From an uncultured Verrucomicrobiota bacterium (GTDB taxonomy: Bacteria > Verrucomicrobiota > Verrucomicrobiae > Opitutales > Opitutaceae): a stretch of 11,201 nucleotides of DNA. The notes under the pieces were generated by a model. The model was not told where the DNA came from, did not search any database, and saw nothing but the letters and a program-made list of their open reading frames with translations. The stretch is taken from assembly GCA_946482165.1 (NCBI GenBank), contig CAMLQS010000152.1, positions 1 through 11,201 of the forward strand, given 5' to 3'. The translations under genes were made by a program, and so were the position numbers. Shown one piece after another: positions 1-5,225 of the stretch. The first letter of the stretch is position 1. Every line of letters starts with the position of its first letter.

Positions 1-289
1 TAAAGAAGGTCGTTGCGCATACGACTTCATCAGCTTCGACCGTCGCGTCGAAACTCTTCATGATCTCGCCGAGGATGAGAGCGAAAGAGACTTCCCCTTC
101 TCGTGGACTGATACGCGTGTTATAGCGCCGCAGAACAGCGCAAGCTCGAGCGAGCCGATCAGGAGTTGTAGTAAGTCCCAGAAACGCTGCGAGATTCCCA
201 AGTGCCTCCGGATAATGAGCCTCCCAGCTAAGCGGAACGCCCGCATACTCGACGAGTGTGTCTCCGAGATCGAACGCAATGGCTTTCAT
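1..289 (-). CDS. HAD-family hydrolase, N-terminal part (runs off window)
   Basis: The first 96 residues of a haloacid dehalogenase-like hydrolase are visible; the rest lies beyond position 1. The protein opens with a hydrophobic beta strand ending in FDLGDTLVEY, the motif I region of the family: D7 is the expected nucleophile and T11 the motif threonine. The second acid sits at D10 rather than in the usual D-x-D spacing, a variant seen in many annotated HAD proteins. A helical cap-like stretch follows (about residues 20-80). Motifs II-IV are outside the window, so activity and substrate (phosphate ester or other) cannot be judged. The ATG at 289 lies 14 nt after the 3' end of an intron remnant, with a purine-rich AAGGCAAAGAA leader. 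It appears to be a cassette gene of the array. Family assignment is fairly sure; function is not. Confidence 0.75.
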   Translation of the reverse strand, partial: MKAIAFDLGDTLVEYAGVPLSWEAHYPEALGNLAAFLGLTTTPDRLARACAVLRRYNTRISPREGEVSFALILGEIMKSFDATVEADEVVCATTFF

Positions 290-303
290 TTCTTTGCCTT
301 AAG

Positions 304-515
304 GTAGGATCGCCGGTTGCCGGACGCCCCCTCGCAGATCCCGGCGTGCGTAACTGCCGCACCGGGCTCCTAGTCGGGACGCGCGATGGATACGGCGAAG
401 GGTTGGGTTAATATGGGCCGCTTCCGGGTTGGCCGTAGAGCTTCTCGACGACCCGCGGGACGGGCATGGCCGGACTCTGCCTCATTTCATTGAAACCTGT
501 CCAGTTATAGCTTCG
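304..515 (-). mobile_element. Group II intron 3' end, 5'-truncated copy (copy 1)
   Basis: On the minus strand this holds the last about 35 codons of a group II intron maturase (SYNWTGFNEM, then PRVVEK), a TAA stop (408-410) and about 104 nt of intron 3' end. Domain V is at 337-369: a GAGCCCGG arm, a TGCG inner stem, a CG bulge and the closing CCGGGATC arm. The small domain VI hairpin and a GATCCTAC end follow at 304. The copy loses similarity to the other copies at about 515, so most of the intron and its protein is missing. The short domain V and compact 3' end fit class C introns. The copy abuts the HAD gene downstream and truncates a 45-aa ORF upstream. Confidence 0.75.
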
Positions 516-642
516 AAGTGAAGTAGTCGGTGACTCGGCGCCGAGCCTCGCCGGGCGATAATTCGCACGTAATGGCCTCGGTATATTGCAGCCCGATTCT
601 TCCGAGCCACAGCCACTTAGTCGCCTTTGTCCATGTTGCCAT
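505..642 (-). CDS. 45-aa cassette protein, 3' end fused to intron remnant
   Basis: A short ORF (MATWTKATKWLWLGRIG to ...DYFTSKL) starts at ATG 642, ten bases past the attC core at 652-658, the normal place for a cassette gene to begin. Its upstream sequence contains GGCGGAA. It is Trp- and Lys-rich at the N terminus and ends in a charged helix-like stretch (GEARRRVTDYF, about residues 31-41). The TAA stop is supplied by intron-derived sequence at 505-507, so the original protein was probably longer and was cut by the arrival of the intron piece. No attC follows it before the intron copy. I do not recognise a family. It is supported by position more than by sequence. Confidence 0.45.
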   Translation of the reverse strand: MATWTKATKWLWLGRIGLQYTEAITCELSPGEARRRVTDYFTSKL

Positions 643-651
643 ATAAGTTCC

Positions 652-760
652 GCCCAAGATGAGCGAGACTGTCGACTGGCGCGATCAGTGCCCGTGCGGC
701 AACCCGGAAATAGCACTGGTCGCGACAGGCAATCGGCTTCGCTCCATCGCCTTGTTGAGG
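652..760 (-). repeat. attC-like integron recombination site (site 4)
   Basis: A 109-bp imperfect palindrome, related in sequence to the sites at 3088, 3834 and 4409. Reading the minus strand, it opens with CCTCAAC (near RYYYAAC) and ends with CTTGGGC (near GTTRRRY). The arms carry AGCGAAGCC and GATTGCCTGTC on one side and GTCGACAGTCTCGCT on the other. The centre pairs CAGTGC with GCACTG around a GC-rich hairpin. Its size and long central stem resemble chromosomal sites such as the VCR of Vibrio rather than the short 60-bp sites. It separates the zinc-ribbon gene from the 45-aa ORF. Both core sites are slightly off consensus, so recombination competence is uncertain. Confidence 0.65.
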
Positions 761-787
761 CCAATTCTCCATTCTGAATACGTGCGT

Positions 788-1234
788 TTAAAACGGGTCG
801 GTTCGTGCGGACGAAACCTTAACCACCATTTTAGTATCAGGCGCCTTAATTGCCTCGGATGACGGCCGAATACTAATACTAAAATGCTCATTACCCTTGG
901 GGCGGATGTCACTGCGAAGGTAGACGCTCTCCTCATCAATAAAACGGCCATCGGAGGCATAGAACTCCGCCTCAACTGTAATGCCGGTCCATGTTTTATT
1001 GCCGCTATTCTCTATGCGGCCGATTACCTTAACATCTCGCTCCGCGTTCACGCGCTCAGTATCTTTCACGAGCAAGTGCTGCGAGTAATCCGCCTTGAAG
1101 AGTGACATGCGGAGCATGGGATAAAATCCTATCAACATAATCGGCAGCATCCATAACCATTGTTTTTTAGCTGGCGTCATCGTGAGGTTTGTCACCTCCG
1201 CACCACAGTTTGAGCACTTCATTGATGTTTTCAT
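788..1234 (-). CDS. Zinc-ribbon/TM protein with FxLyD-like domain
   Basis: 148 residues. The N terminus has one CxxC knuckle (MKCSNCGAEV, C7 and C10), a half zinc ribbon. One hydrophobic segment follows (WLWMLPIMLIGFYPML, about 27-42). The rest is an extracytoplasmic beta-rich domain: VKVIGRIENSGNKTW then a stretch with VEAEFYASDG matches the pattern of FxLyD/DUF3426-type domains, where a strand-loop motif tells of unequal interaction with neighbours. The likely topology is N-in with the beta domain outside. Function is unknown; such proteins are usually membrane-associated accessory factors. The ATG at 1234 is 28 nt from the intron remnant end, with no clear Shine-Dalgarno. The TAA stop at 788 is followed after 27 bp by attC site 4, so gene plus site form a plausible cassette. 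Confidence 0.7.
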   Translation of the reverse strand: MKTSMKCSNCGAEVTNLTMTPAKKQWLWMLPIMLIGFYPMLRMSLFKADYSQHLLVKDTERVNAERDVKVIGRIENSGNKTWTGITVEAEFYASDGRFIDEESVYLRSDIRPKGNEHFSISIRPSSEAIKAPDTKMVVKVSSARTDPF

Positions 1235-1262
1235 TTATTGAGGGATTGTTTCCGCCGTTAGG

Positions 1263-1530
1263 GTAGGATCGCCCGCTGCCGGGCGACCCCCTCGAAGATC
1301 CCGGCGTGCGGAGCTACCGCACCGGGCTCCTCGTCAGGAGGCGCGATGGACACAGCGAAGGGTTGGGTTAATACCGGCATGGGTTGCTTCCGGGCGGAAC
1401 GCAGGGCTTCTCGACGACTCGCGGGACGGGCATGGCCGGACTCTGCCACATTTCATTGAAGCCTGTCCAGTTATAGCTTCGCCGCTGGCTGCGGCGATTG
1501 AGCTGCCTGAACCATAGTTTTGCACCGCAC
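1263..1530 (-). mobile_element. Group II intron 3' end, 5'-truncated copy (copy 2)
   Basis: The minus strand encodes the last about 54 codons of the maturase, including LNRRSQRR and NWTGFNEMWQ, ending in PCRY and a TAA at 1368-1370. Domain V is at 1297-1329 and the GATCCTAC end at 1263. Similarity to the longest copy (2375-2795) stops at about 1530 after TGCACCGCA. Relative to copies 1, 4 and 5 it keeps more maturase sequence. The 3' junction sequence is CCTAACGG, close to the junctions of the other copies (CYTAASGG). It lies 28 nt upstream of the zinc-ribbon gene. Confidence 0.75.
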
Positions 1531-1560
1531 CCGCATCGGCCACAGTGCTCTTGGTCAGGC
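1531..1560 (-). repeat. Possible attC left-end scrap next to intron copy 2
   Basis: Just past the stop of the membrane-protein gene the minus strand reads GCCTGACCAAGAGCACTG. This resembles the opening of the array's attC sites (GCCTAACCGAAGC, GGCTGACAAGCG) and matches RYYYAAC at six of seven positions. The rest of the palindrome is absent; intron sequence starts at about 1530. It is read as the first third of an attC whose remainder was lost when the intron piece arrived or was trimmed. The evidence is short and could be chance. Confidence 0.35.
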
Positions 1561-1567
1561 GCCGTCT

Positions 1568-1972
1568 TCATTTCATGAATGCCAAGGCGGCCCCAACCAA
1601 AAGGCGGAAAACAGTGAACGAACCGAGCAAAACAGCCGCCTGAACAACCTGGGCCGGTTCCTTCAATTCGCTGAGTGAGTCCCTCCACGGATTCATGGCC
1701 GAGCTTGATCCCACTCCTCGCGAATACGGCAGTGGTGCCTCAAGGTAGATCAAAAATGCGGCTATCGTCAGCAACCAGAGCACACGGGCTACGAACGAAA
1801 GCCAGAAAAGGGCGCCGATGTAGGCGCAGGCGGCCGAAGTAAAAGCGAATAGGAGGCCGATCACAAATATCCGGGTTCCGTTCCGACGCCGGGCCATGAG
1901 CAAATCCTGCTTGTAAACAAACTCACGCTCGATGAGCTCCTTTTCGGCAGGTGTGAGGTCCCGCGGGCTCAT
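1568..1972 (-). CDS. Small multi-pass membrane protein, coupled to lipoprotein
   Basis: 134 residues from the ATG at 1972, chosen because its ATG overlaps the TGA of the lipoprotein gene (ATGA at 1972-1969) and has AGGA about nine bases upstream; a TTG at 1990 would add six residues. A charged N-terminal helix (PRDLTPAEKELIEREF) is followed by two closely spaced hydrophobic segments (about residues 35-55 and 60-80) and a third near the C terminus (VFRLLVGAALAF). I do not recognise a family. The overlap implies translational coupling with the lipoprotein, so the two probably act together in the envelope. The TGA lies just before a possible attC scrap, making this a two-gene cassette. Confidence 0.65.
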   Translation of the reverse strand: MSPRDLTPAEKELIEREFVYKQDLLMARRRNGTRIFVIGLLFAFTSAACAYIGALFWLSFVARVLWLLTIAAFLIYLEAPLPYSRGVGSSSAMNPWRDSLSELKEPAQVVQAAVLLGSFTVFRLLVGAALAFMK

Positions 1973-2358
1973 CCTGAGTATTCCTGCCAACGCTCGCCGT
2001 TAGGATCAGTTTTATTCTCTTTATTAACGGGAGGAAGGCTGAAGTGGCGGCTCCAAGCGAGCAAACCACCAGCCTCCCATCCTGCGCGGAATGCTCCTGC
2101 TTCAACTCGGTCGCTGAATTGGGCTGGAATCGAAAGCAAGGTGCCAACCGCTGCTGGGCCTAACGAGTAGGCCCTAAGAAATCCTTCGGCATACGCATGA
2201 GCAGCGAGGCCGCCTCTTTGGTATGGATTTTCGATAAGAGAGTAAGCTTCCCGGATCCGATCAGGAGTCGGAGCCCAAGCCGACCGGCAGTAGGTCCCCG
2301 GCCCGGAGGAGCAACCGGCCAGAACACCCAACAGACAAATAGCGACCAGCGATCTCAT
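1969..2358 (-). CDS. Predicted lipoprotein
   Basis: 129 residues starting with a lipoprotein signal peptide: MRSLVAICLLGVLAGC, lipobox LAGC with C16 as the lipidated cysteine, then SSGPG. The mature part is Ala/Gly/Tyr-rich and helical (AAHAYAEGFLRAYSLG, FRAGWEAGGLLAW) with a polar C-terminal tail (NKENKTDPNGERWQEYSG). There is no family match from memory. S2 and G3 after the lipidated cysteine do not give the D+2 inner-membrane retention signal, so outer-membrane sorting is possible if Lol rules apply in this organism. The ATG is 16 nt after the end of intron copy 3, with GGCGGAA as a possible ribosome site. The stop overlaps the next gene. Confidence 0.7.
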   Translation of the reverse strand: MRSLVAICLLGVLAGCSSGPGTYCRSAWAPTPDRIREAYSLIENPYQRGGLAAHAYAEGFLRAYSLGPAAVGTLLSIPAQFSDRVEAGAFRAGWEAGGLLAWSRHFSLPPVNKENKTDPNGERWQEYSG

Positions 2359-2374
2359 AATTTCCGCCCTTAGG

Positions 2375-2795
2375 GTAGGATCGCCCGCTGCCGGCCCCCC
2401 TCGCAGATCCCGGCGTGCGGAACTACCGCACCGGGCTCCTCGTCAGGAGACGCGATGGACACAGCGAAGGGTTGGGTTAATACCGGCATGGGTTGCTTCC
2501 GGGCGGGACGCAGGGCTTCTCGACTACTCGCGGGATGGGCATGGCCAAATTCTGCCACATTTCATTGAAACCTGTCCAGTTATGGATTCGCCGCTGGCTG
2601 CGGCGATTGAGCCGCCCGAACCAGAGCTTTTGCACCGCAATCCAGTAGGCGCCCAGTCCCGTCGCGTTGCCGATCACCCCATAATAATTGTAGTGACCCA
2701 GCAGTCGCGCCTTCAATCCGGCGGCCACCGTTCGCAGGCGGGTATGGCGATTGCGTTTCAGCCAGTCCTTCAAGTCGGCCAACGCCCGGGTAAAT
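2375..2795 (-). mobile_element. Group II intron 3' end with maturase C-terminus (copy 3, longest)
   Basis: The longest remnant in the array. The minus strand encodes about 105 codons of a group II intron reverse transcriptase/maturase tail: ALADLKDWLKRNRH, then LLGHYNYYGVIGN (the conserved GHYxYYG motif of the maturase region), LNRRSQRR, NWTGFNEMW and PRVVEK, ending at the TAA at 2477-2479. RT domains 0-7 and intron domains I-III are missing. Domain V is at 2406-2438 and the intron ends GATCCTAC at 2375. The 5' breakpoint (about 2795) follows the stop of the Imm32-like gene by only 12 bp, without an attC between. The protein tail resembles the maturases of class C introns, some of which target attC sites. 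Confidence 0.8.
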
Positions 2796-2807
2796 GGGAT
2801 CCATATT

Positions 2808-3077
2808 CTATGTTTGAAATTCAGAGCCCTTCCAACAGTATATCTTCACATGATTTAGGAGCTCTGAGTCTTCGGACTGCGGCGTCGAGGTGAGCTCATT
2901 GCCGCCCCATTCTTGTGTCATGAGATGATCATGATTGAAATAGTCCTTCTTGGTGTTTCGAACTAGTCGCAGCAGCGAATTCGCCAGTGCCTCCAAGCCC
3001 TCAGCGGAGCCATGAATTGCCAATTGCTTAGCTTTTTTGTCCGAATGCAATTCGAAAGTCAGCAGATACTCGCTCAT
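2808..3077 (-). CDS. Imm32-like immunity protein
   Basis: 89 residues, complete. The sequence IHGSAEGLEALANSLLRLV, then HDHLMTQEWGGNELT and LLNHVKIYCW, matches my recollection of the Imm32 family: a G-x-x-E-G-L helix start, an H-L-x-T-x-x-W-G-G-x-E-L core and a closing NHxKIYxW. Imm32 proteins are small cytoplasmic proteins predicted to neutralise polymorphic toxins. No cognate toxin is visible, so here it would be an orphan immunity cassette, or it has another role. The ATG at 3077 lies ten bases past the attC core at 3088-3094, the expected cassette start. The TAG stop is followed within 12 bp by intron copy 3. Family assignment is from memory of motifs, not a search. Confidence 0.5.
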   Translation of the reverse strand: MSEYLLTFELHSDKKAKQLAIHGSAEGLEALANSLLRLVRNTKKDYFNHDHLMTQEWGGNELTSTPQSEDSELLNHVKIYCWKGSEFQT

Positions 3078-3087
3078 TGTATTTTAT

Positions 3088-3202
3088 TTCCAACGCTCAA
3101 ACCGAGCCGTGCGGTTGCCGGGCGCGATCAGTGCCCGCACGAGGTGCGGAAATAGCACTGAACGTGACAAGCAACCGGCTTCGCTACGTCGCTTTGTCGC
3201 TC
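3088..3202 (-). repeat. attC-like integron recombination site (site 3)
   Basis: A 115-bp site with the clearest fold in the array. Reading the minus strand: GAGCGAC (weak R'' core), GAAGCCGGTTGC pairing with GGCAACCG...GGCTC, CAGTGC pairing with GCACTG, and a perfect inner hairpin CCGCAC-CTC-GTGCGG. It ends in GCGTTGGAA, whose GTTGGAA matches GTTRRRY at six of seven positions. It starts three bases beyond the stop of the 158-aa gene and ends ten bases before the Imm32-like ATG, exactly where an attC belongs between two cassettes. Confidence 0.7.
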
Positions 3203-3204
3203 CT

Positions 3205-3681
3205 TCACTTTTCATCACCGCTCGTTCTCTTCCGCCAATGGAGATCAAAAGTTGGATCACCCTTGTTCCAGTCCATGGGGACGGCGGGACTCTTTGGCGA
3301 GAACGGAGGCACACCTGCCTTGCGATGGTAGAGATGCCGATCACACGCCGTGAAACGCCCGCAACATAATAGTTCGACGTAAGTCGTTTCGCTATCGGCA
3401 TCAACCACAGCGATATCGATCCATTCCGGGATTAGACCGTCGCGCCACAAGATGCCTGTGGTGCTTTCCATGTCGATCGGACCGATCGGATCTACAAATC
3501 GTATGCGATCTTCGGGAAAGACTCTTTCGCCGTCTTCAAGCTCGTTGCCGTCATAGGACTGGTTGAGGTGAACCAGATAGCGAACTCGCTCCGGAAGCCG
3601 ATTCGAAACAAGCTCTCGAGCGCAGGCAACCGCGCATTCGGTCGCCTCCAACATACGTCTACAGAAGACCTGACGTTCCAT
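3205..3681 (-). CDS. Hypothetical 158-aa cassette protein
   Basis: A complete ORF with a good ribosome site (AGGA about 6 bases before ATG 3681). It is acidic in the middle (SYDGNELEDGERVFPEDRI), with strand-rich segments carrying WRDGLIPEWIDIAV, then a Cys-containing stretch VELLCCGRFTACDRHLYH, and a C-terminal PMDWNKGDPTFDLHW. There is no signal peptide and no membrane segment, so it is probably a cytoplasmic globular protein. The layout resembles the small soluble proteins of unknown function common in integron arrays, but I cannot name a family. The stop lies three bases before attC site 3; the leader is 23 nt after the end of intron copy 4. Confidence 0.7.
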   Translation of the reverse strand: MERQVFCRRMLEATECAVACARELVSNRLPERVRYLVHLNQSYDGNELEDGERVFPEDRIRFVDPIGPIDMESTTGILWRDGLIPEWIDIAVVDADSETTYVELLCCGRFTACDRHLYHRKAGVPPFSPKSPAVPMDWNKGDPTFDLHWRKRTSGDEK

Positions 3682-3704
3682 ATTTTTCCTGCCTTGCCGT
3701 TAAG

Positions 3705-3834
3705 GTAGGATCTCCCATTTCCGGGCGATCCCCTCGCGGATCCCGGCATGCGGAACCACCGCACCGGGCTCCTCGTCAGGACGCGCGATGGATACGGCGA
3801 AAGGTTGGGTTAATATCCGCATGGGTTGCTTCCG
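3705..3834 (-). mobile_element. Group II intron 3' end, 5'-truncated copy (copy 4, shortest)
   Basis: Holds only the last few maturase codons (GSNPCGY-like region, stop near 3811), domain V at 3739-3771 and the GATCCTAC end at 3705. The terminal pairing of domain VI has drifted (GGAAATGGGAGATCC) compared with the CGCCCGGCAACGGGCG hairpin of copy 5. Its upstream end meets attC site 2 inside the shared string GCGGAAGC, so no spacer lies between the complete attC and the intron piece. It therefore sits at the 5' end of the cassette that carries the 158-aa gene. Confidence 0.72.
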
Positions 3835-3941
3835 CCTAGGATGAGCGAGACGGTCGACTGGCGCGATCGATGCCCGTGCGGCAGCCCGGAAATAGCACTG
3901 ATCGTGACAGGCAATCGGCGTCACTCCATCGCTTGTCAGCC
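3834..3941 (-). repeat. attC-like integron recombination site (site 2)
   Basis: A 108-bp repeat very similar to site 4. On the minus strand it begins GGCTGAC (degenerate RYYYAAC), continues with AAGCGATGGAGTGACGCC and GATTGCCTGTC, has the CAGTGC central arm, and closes with GCGCCAGTCGACCGTCTC and a CCTAGGC core (GTTAGGC altered at two positions). The GNAT stop codon TGA is embedded in the first core. The site is directly joined to intron copy 4. Confidence 0.65.
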
Positions 3942-4394
3942 TCTTTCTTCATTCGGATAAGCTACGAATCCTGTCTTTATGCCTCGCTGAAATCCCGCCT
4001 TCTCGTAGAATCGAAGCGTTTCTTCTCTTATACTTCCGGTCATAAGCATAACCTTATAGCAACCTTCCCGCCACGCTTCTTCAAGCGCAGCGCGCAAAGT
4101 GCTTGTGGCGCATCCTCTTTTTCGGAAATCCGGCGCGGTCACCACGTTTTCGATAATACCATACGGCCGCATGCTTCGGGTGAGATTCGGGACTAGCGTC
4201 AGCGTGCAGCACGAAACGATTCCCCCCTCCGACTCCGTCACGAAGTAACGCAGGCGCGAATCGTGAAAGATCATCATCCAGTGCCTCCGAACGGTCTCGT
4301 CATGCGGATCCAGAATAGGGTCGGTGGGTTGAAGGACGCGATAGAGATCGAGAATCGCCGGCAGATCCTCACTGATTGCATTCCGCGTCTTCAT
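3936..4394 (-). CDS. GNAT-family N-acetyltransferase
   Basis: 152 residues from the ATG at 4394. An upstream TTG at 4421 is rejected because it lies inside attC site 1. The fold order is that of GNAT enzymes: an N-terminal helix with DLPAILDLYRVL, strand pairs YFVTESEGGIVSCCTLTLV, motif A with acetyl-CoA pyrophosphate loop (IENVVTAPDFRKRGCATSTL; the R-K-R-G-C-A turn is the R/QxxGxG/A signature), then motif B with a YKVMLMTGS strand and ETLRFYEKAGFQRG, the usual terminal helix. It transfers an acetyl group from acetyl-CoA to an unknown amine; the substrate cannot be told. Acetyltransferases are frequent integron cargo. The TGA stop overlaps attC site 2, giving a compact cassette. Confidence 0.85.
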   Translation of the reverse strand: MKTRNAISEDLPAILDLYRVLQPTDPILDPHDETVRRHWMMIFHDSRLRYFVTESEGGIVSCCTLTLVPNLTRSMRPYGIIENVVTAPDFRKRGCATSTLRAALEEAWREGCYKVMLMTGSIREETLRFYEKAGFQRGIKTGFVAYPNEERG

Positions 4395-4408
4395 GTTTTC
4401 TTTGGCTA

Positions 4409-4523
4409 GATCAACGCTCAAGCTGATGGAGACGCTTGCCTGGCGCGAACCCTGCCCGTGCTACGCACGGAAAAGCACGATTCGTGACAAGCAACCGTCT
4501 TCTCCCTGGCGCTTCGGTTAGGC
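4409..4523 (-). repeat. attC-like integron recombination site (site 1)
   Basis: A 115-bp site with the best core boxes of the array: R'' GCCTAAC at 4517-4523 fits RYYYAAC exactly, and R' GTTGATC at 4409-4415 fits GTTRRRY at six of seven positions. Inner arms pair GAAGACGGTTGC with GGCAAGCGTCTCC, and the centre is a perfect CCGTGC-GTA-GCACGG hairpin. The TAA stop of the upstream gene is formed by R''. It separates the two-TM gene from the GNAT gene. It is more diverged in sequence from sites 2-4 than they are from each other. Confidence 0.75.
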
Positions 4524-4850
4524 TCGGTTTCCATCTTCTTCCAGTTTGCTTATGCGTTCATCGAGTTCCGCGACGACGCCTACCATTCCAATTCTGCGCG
4601 CAAATATAAGGTAGAATGAAAAAATGCCGCCGGCAGCTACGGCCAATATGAAGCTAAGTGCTCGGATCGCTATGGACTGTGCGTATGCGACGCCATCATT
4701 ATCGGAGACAGCTTTGATAGAATCTGGAGCCAGCCCGGCAAGCCAGAATGCGACGCAAGCCAGTAGTAAGGAAATCCCGATAAACACGATTCCGCACAAC
4801 GGATTTCGCCATTGCTTGAGATTCTTCCGGAACCGCAGCGTCTGCTTCAT
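4518..4850 (-). CDS. Small two-TM membrane protein with C-terminal coiled coil
   Basis: 110 residues. A basic N terminus (MKQTLRFRKNLKQWRN) is followed by a first membrane segment (about 20-41, IVFIGISLLLACVAFWLAGL), a polar loop, a second segment (about 60-82, IRALSFILAVAAGGIFSFYLIF) and a short heptad-like tail (VAELDERISKLEED). Positive-inside rules predict both ends in the cytoplasm. No family is recognised. Start ATG 4850 has GGAAGAA at a good distance. The TAA stop is provided by the attC core GCCTAAC, typical of tightly packed cassettes. It is the first gene of the array as seen from the integrase remnant. Confidence 0.7.
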   Translation of the reverse strand: MKQTLRFRKNLKQWRNPLCGIVFIGISLLLACVAFWLAGLAPDSIKAVSDNDGVAYAQSIAIRALSFILAVAAGGIFSFYLIFARRIGMVGVVAELDERISKLEEDGNRA

Positions 4851-4870
4851 GGATCGATTCTTCCGTTAAG

Positions 4871-5015
4871 GTAGGATCGCCCGTTGCCGGGCGCCCCCCT
4901 CGCAGATCCCGGCGTGCGGAACTACCGCACCGGGCTCCTCGTCAGGACGCGCGATGGATACGGCGAAGGGTTGGGTTAATACCAACATGGGTTGCTTCCG
5001 GGTGGGACGTAGGGC
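4871..5015 (-). mobile_element. Group II intron 3' end, 5'-truncated copy (copy 5)
   Basis: The remnant nearest the integrase fragment. It keeps only the last few maturase codons, the 3' untranslated stretch, domain V at 4905-4937, a well-formed domain VI hairpin (CGCCCGG-CAA-CGGGCG type) and the GATCCTAC end at 4871. The 5' break at 5015 joins directly to transposase-derived sequence rather than to a cassette or attC. The downstream junction reads CTTAACGG, identical to that of copy 4. Confidence 0.75.
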
Positions 5016-5025
5016 GATACTGCCC

Positions 5026-5225
5026 CACTTTAAGTCATTGAGGATCAGTTGGTCGGCGACGAGATTGGCGGATGGATTGTGCCTGAATCCGCAAATAGCT
5101 CGTCGATAGGTGTTTTTGAAATCGCATGAAGCGACAAGACCTGCCCAAAGGTCGTCAGATTTGTAGTGATGCCGAGTTGCTTGCGAGTGATCGCCATGGC
5201 GAGATAAGTGCAAAGCGTATAGCGC
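5026..5225 (-). pseudogene. IS4-like transposase C-terminal remnant, frameshifted
   Basis: The minus strand encodes YTLCTYLAMAITRKQLG, TTNLTTFGQVLSL and SKTPIDELFADSG, which follow the pattern of IS4-superfamily transposase tails (a CTYL-VAI helix, then an ILQILSV-like helix and a KTPL-ELF turn). The frame runs to a TGA at 5045, but the expected ending with DQLILNDL is in the next frame (down to about 5026), so a single-base frameshift separates them. The catalytic D and E residues are absent from this piece, and no terminal inverted repeats are seen. It occupies the place where attI and the cassette promoter would be expected. Confidence 0.6.

Noticed and set aside
408..764. 118-codon minus-strand frame across attC site 4 and intron copy 1
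   Set aside because: It only joins attC sequence and the maturase tail by chance; the real content is attC, a 45-aa ORF and an intron remnant.
4395..4421. Longer GNAT start at TTG 4421
   Set aside because: The codon lies within the attC core region; ATG 4394 gives a complete acetyltransferase fold.
300..5015. CRISPR array suggested by repeated units with unique sequence between
   Set aside because: The repeats are 108-420 bp, of two kinds, and the intervening sequences are genes; there are no short repeats or spacers.
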